From Cyanobacteria bacterium M_surface_7_m2_040 (lineage in GTDB: Bacteria > Cyanobacteriota > Cyanobacteriia > PCC-6307 > Cyanobiaceae): a stretch of 7,691 nucleotides of DNA. A model generated the notes under the pieces. That model ran no database searches and was not told where the DNA came from. It worked only from the letters and a program-made list of their open reading frames with translations. The DNA is taken from contig VGPQ01000057.1 in NCBI GenBank assembly GCA_016882555.1, positions 1 through 7,691 on the forward strand, read 5' to 3'. Below, one piece after another: positions 6,281-7,691 of the stretch. Every line of letters starts with the position of its first letter. Position 1 is the stretch's first letter. Made by a program: the position numbers and the translations under genes.

Positions 6281-7560
6281 GCTGGCCGATGCCCTGCGGC
6301 GCCCAGCAGGCGTTGCGCGATCAACTGGGCGATCGCAGCGCTGCCGCCGGCGGCCCCCATGTGGCGGCGCCCCTGCGCACCGAGCTGGTGGCGCAGCGCG
6401 GCATCGGCCAGCAGCAGCTGCAGCCGCTGGGCCAGTTGTGCACCGTTGTGGCAGGGCACCACGGCGCCCCCCAGCAGCCGGCTCTGGCGGCGGGCAAACC
6501 CCGCCTTGAACTGGGGGCCGGCGCCCGGCAACGACAGCGCCGGGATGCCCAGCCCGGTCAGCTGTTCGGTGGCGGTGCCGGCGTTGGCCAGCCCCACCTC
6601 GGCCCAGCCGGCCCAGGCCTCAAAGCGTCCGGCTCCGATCCACACCTGGATGTGGCCCCGTTGCCAAATGGCATCCGGCGCCCAGGGTGCGGCGGCCTGG
6701 CCATCGGGCGGCGGGCAGGGCCCGGCGCTGAACCCCTGCTCCAGCAGCAGCGGCGTCAGCTGCGCCGCAGTGGGCGCCGAGCCGGTGGCCAGCAGCAGGG
6801 TCAGCGGTCCCTGCGGCGGCAGCAGCGCCAGGGCCGCCAACAGCCGTGCGGCGTTGTGCAGGGCTTCGGGCATGCGGCTGCCCGCCAGAAGCAACAGCCG
6901 GCGCCTCTGGCCCAGTGCCGCCGGGATGGGCTCGCTCTGCAGCCCATCCATCATCGGGTTGCCCGGTGCCAGGGCTGCCACCCCGTGGCGGCGCAGGCCG
7001 CGGGCCGTGAGTCGATCGCGCACGGCCACCAGATGGCAGCGGCGGCTGGCCATAAGGCCCCATTCCCACGGATCCCACTCGCTGCCTTTGCAGCGGTGGT
7101 AGGTGTCGGCCAGGGGGCTGGCGCCCCAGCCACGGGGAGGCGGGCTGGCCCAGGTGTAGTCGCTTTTGGGGGTGCCGATGAACCCGAACGGCCCCCCAGC
7201 CGCCCAGGCCAGCAGCAGTGGCATCAGATCGCCCACCGCCAGGATGGGTGCCCCAGTGGCTCCCCAGCGCTGCACAAGGCGCCATTGGCGCCAGCTGAGC
7301 AGCGGCAGCCCGGCCCCCAGATCGGCCACCAGGCCCCGCAGGCTCTGGTTGCTGAAGCCGCCGCTGGGCAGCGGCTGGCGAGGCCCCACACGCCGCAACC
7401 GCCCTGCCGCCTCGGCCGCGCCGTAGGCATGGCCCTCGCCCACCAGCGGCAGCACGGCCAGCTCCAGCTCCGGCCGCCTGCGCTGGAGAGCGTCCAGCAC
7501 CCGCAGGGCGATCAGGTCTTCACCGTGGCCGTTGCTCAGTACCAGCAGTCGGTCGGGCAT
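6277..7560 (-). CDS. Lipid-A-disaccharide synthase-related protein (GT-B-like, TIGR03492-type)
   Basis: This 427-residue soluble protein resembles the LpxB-related group found in cyanobacteria and Deinococcus, whose reaction is not established. Visible features are the N-terminal LLVLSNGHGEDLIALRVL (5-22), FGFIGTPKSDYTW (125-137), the hinge-like LAPGNPMMDGL (197-207), and the first strand of the C-terminal Rossmann-like half RLLLLAGSRMPEA (221-233). Near the C-terminal half lie GLANAGTATEQLTGLGIPAL (323-342) and SLPGAGPQFKAGFARRQSRLLG (343-364). The last block is like the donor-nucleotide-sugar site of GT-B enzymes. An envelope glycosyltransferase role is therefore plausible but is an inference; it is not a bona fide LpxB by name. 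The start at ATG 7560 is directly downstream of an out-of-frame ATG and has no close Shine-Dalgarno. The stop overlaps the start of the small unknown gene. It is divergent from tRNA-Cys. Confidence 0.85.
   Translation of the reverse strand: MPDRLLVLSNGHGEDLIALRVLDALQRRRPELELAVLPLVGEGHAYGAAEAAGRLRRVGPRQPLPSGGFSNQSLRGLVADLGAGLPLLSWRQWRLVQRWGATGAPILAVGDLMPLLLAWAAGGPFGFIGTPKSDYTWASPPPRGWGASPLADTYHRCKGSEWDPWEWGLMASRRCHLVAVRDRLTARGLRRHGVAALAPGNPMMDGLQSEPIPAALGQRRRLLLLAGSRMPEALHNAARLLAALALLPPQGPLTLLLATGSAPTAAQLTPLLLEQGFSAGPCPPPDGQAAAPWAPDAIWQRGHIQVWIGAGRFEAWAGWAEVGLANAGTATEQLTGLGIPALSLPGAGPQFKAGFARRQSRLLGGAVVPCHNGAQLAQRLQLLLADAALRHQLGAQGRRHMGAAGGSAAIAQLIAQRLLGAAGHRPA
6329..6336. repeat. HIP1 octamer (GCGATCGC)
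   Basis: The third perfect HIP1 copy, near the 3' end of the lipid-A-related gene, within the codons for the AIAQLI stretch. Confidence 0.8.
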
Positions 7561-7585
7561 GCCATGGCTGATACGATCCGCTCCT

Positions 7586-7599
7586 GGGAGTTTGCTCCC
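7586..7599. other. Short stem-loop upstream of tRNA-Cys
   Basis: GGGAG (7586-7590) and CTCCC (7595-7599) flank a TTTG loop, forming a 5-bp hairpin directly before the tRNA. It would lie in the 5' leader of the tRNA precursor, or in the divergent 5' region of the minus-strand gene. A weak -10-like TACGAT (7572-7577) is upstream, but no matching -35 is visible, so I do not call a promoter. Confidence 0.3.
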
Positions 7600-7604
7600 G
7601 CTCT

Positions 7605-7675
7605 GGCGGCATGGCCAAGTGGTAAGGCAGAGGATTGCAAATCCTTTATCCCCAGTTCGAATCTGGGTGCCGCCT
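7605..7675 (+). tRNA. trnC: tRNA-Cys (anticodon GCA)
   Basis: All arms fold by eye. The acceptor is 7 bp (GGCGGCA 7605-7611 with TGCCGCC 7668-7674), followed by discriminator T at 7675, the U73 identity base of tRNA-Cys. The D arm pairs GCC (7614-7616) with GGC (7626-7628) and holds AAGTGGTAA. The anticodon stem is 5 bp (7630-7634 with 7642-7646, one G-U) around loop TTGCAAA, placing GCA at 7637-7639. The T stem is CCCAG/CTGGG with loop TTCGAAT. The gene is 71 nt, with a 4-base variable loop. CCA is not encoded (CTT follows T73), so CCA-adding enzyme is required. Confidence 0.98.
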
Positions 7676-7691
7676 CTTTCGGACGCTTGCG

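Overview
The window reads as a chromosomal housekeeping segment of a high-GC cyanobacterium, most likely a Cyanobium/Synechococcus-type picocyanobacterium. The basis is the protein content: an oxygen-dependent HemF, an Mrp/HCF101-like P-loop carrier, a CCB2/CCB4-type cytochrome b6 heme-attachment factor, and a cyanobacterial 'lipid-A-disaccharide synthase-related' protein. Three perfect copies of the cyanobacterial HIP1 octamer (GCGATCGC) and very GC-rich codon use agree with this. I see no transposase, phage gene, CRISPR array or sign of recent transfer.

Layout. Positions 1-2643 (minus strand) hold a tight gene string read right to left: mrp, then rodA four bases later, then an ORF that overlaps the rodA stop by an ATGA and runs off the left edge. 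A divergent gap of about 155 bp (2644-2798) separates mrp from hemF (plus strand, 2799-3827). The 3' end of hemF runs 74 bases into the 3' end of a convergent exported amidase-like gene (3754-4671, minus). That gene is coupled through a TGATG junction to the upstream CCB2/CCB4-like gene (minus, to about 5225). A very short divergent gap leads to a single-domain ribonuclease D (plus, probable TTG start at 5276). Its end converges, with a 39-bp gap, on a second minus-strand pair. That pair is the lipid-A-disaccharide synthase-related gene (6277-7560) followed, at an ATGATG junction, by a small unrecognised protein (5993-6280). A complete tRNA-Cys(GCA) lies at 7605-7675 on the plus strand.

Function. 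Several genes touch tetrapyrrole, Fe-S or photosynthetic electron-transfer biogenesis: HemF makes protoporphyrinogen IX, Mrp is an Fe-S carrier candidate, and the CCB-like protein is expected to help attach heme ci to cytochrome b6. Others act at the cell envelope: RodA polymerises glycan for elongation, and the amidase-like protein and the GT-B-like protein are envelope candidates. RNase D and tRNA-Cys serve RNA metabolism. The grouping looks like ordinary compact cyanobacterial gene order and not one dedicated system.

The points most worth a second look are the 74-base tail-to-tail overlap, an Mrp without the CxxC motif, an amidase-like protein with a divergent motif but all metal and catalytic positions present, the uncharacterised 94/95-residue protein, and the non-ATG start of RNase D. 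I found no convincing evidence of a previously undescribed system.
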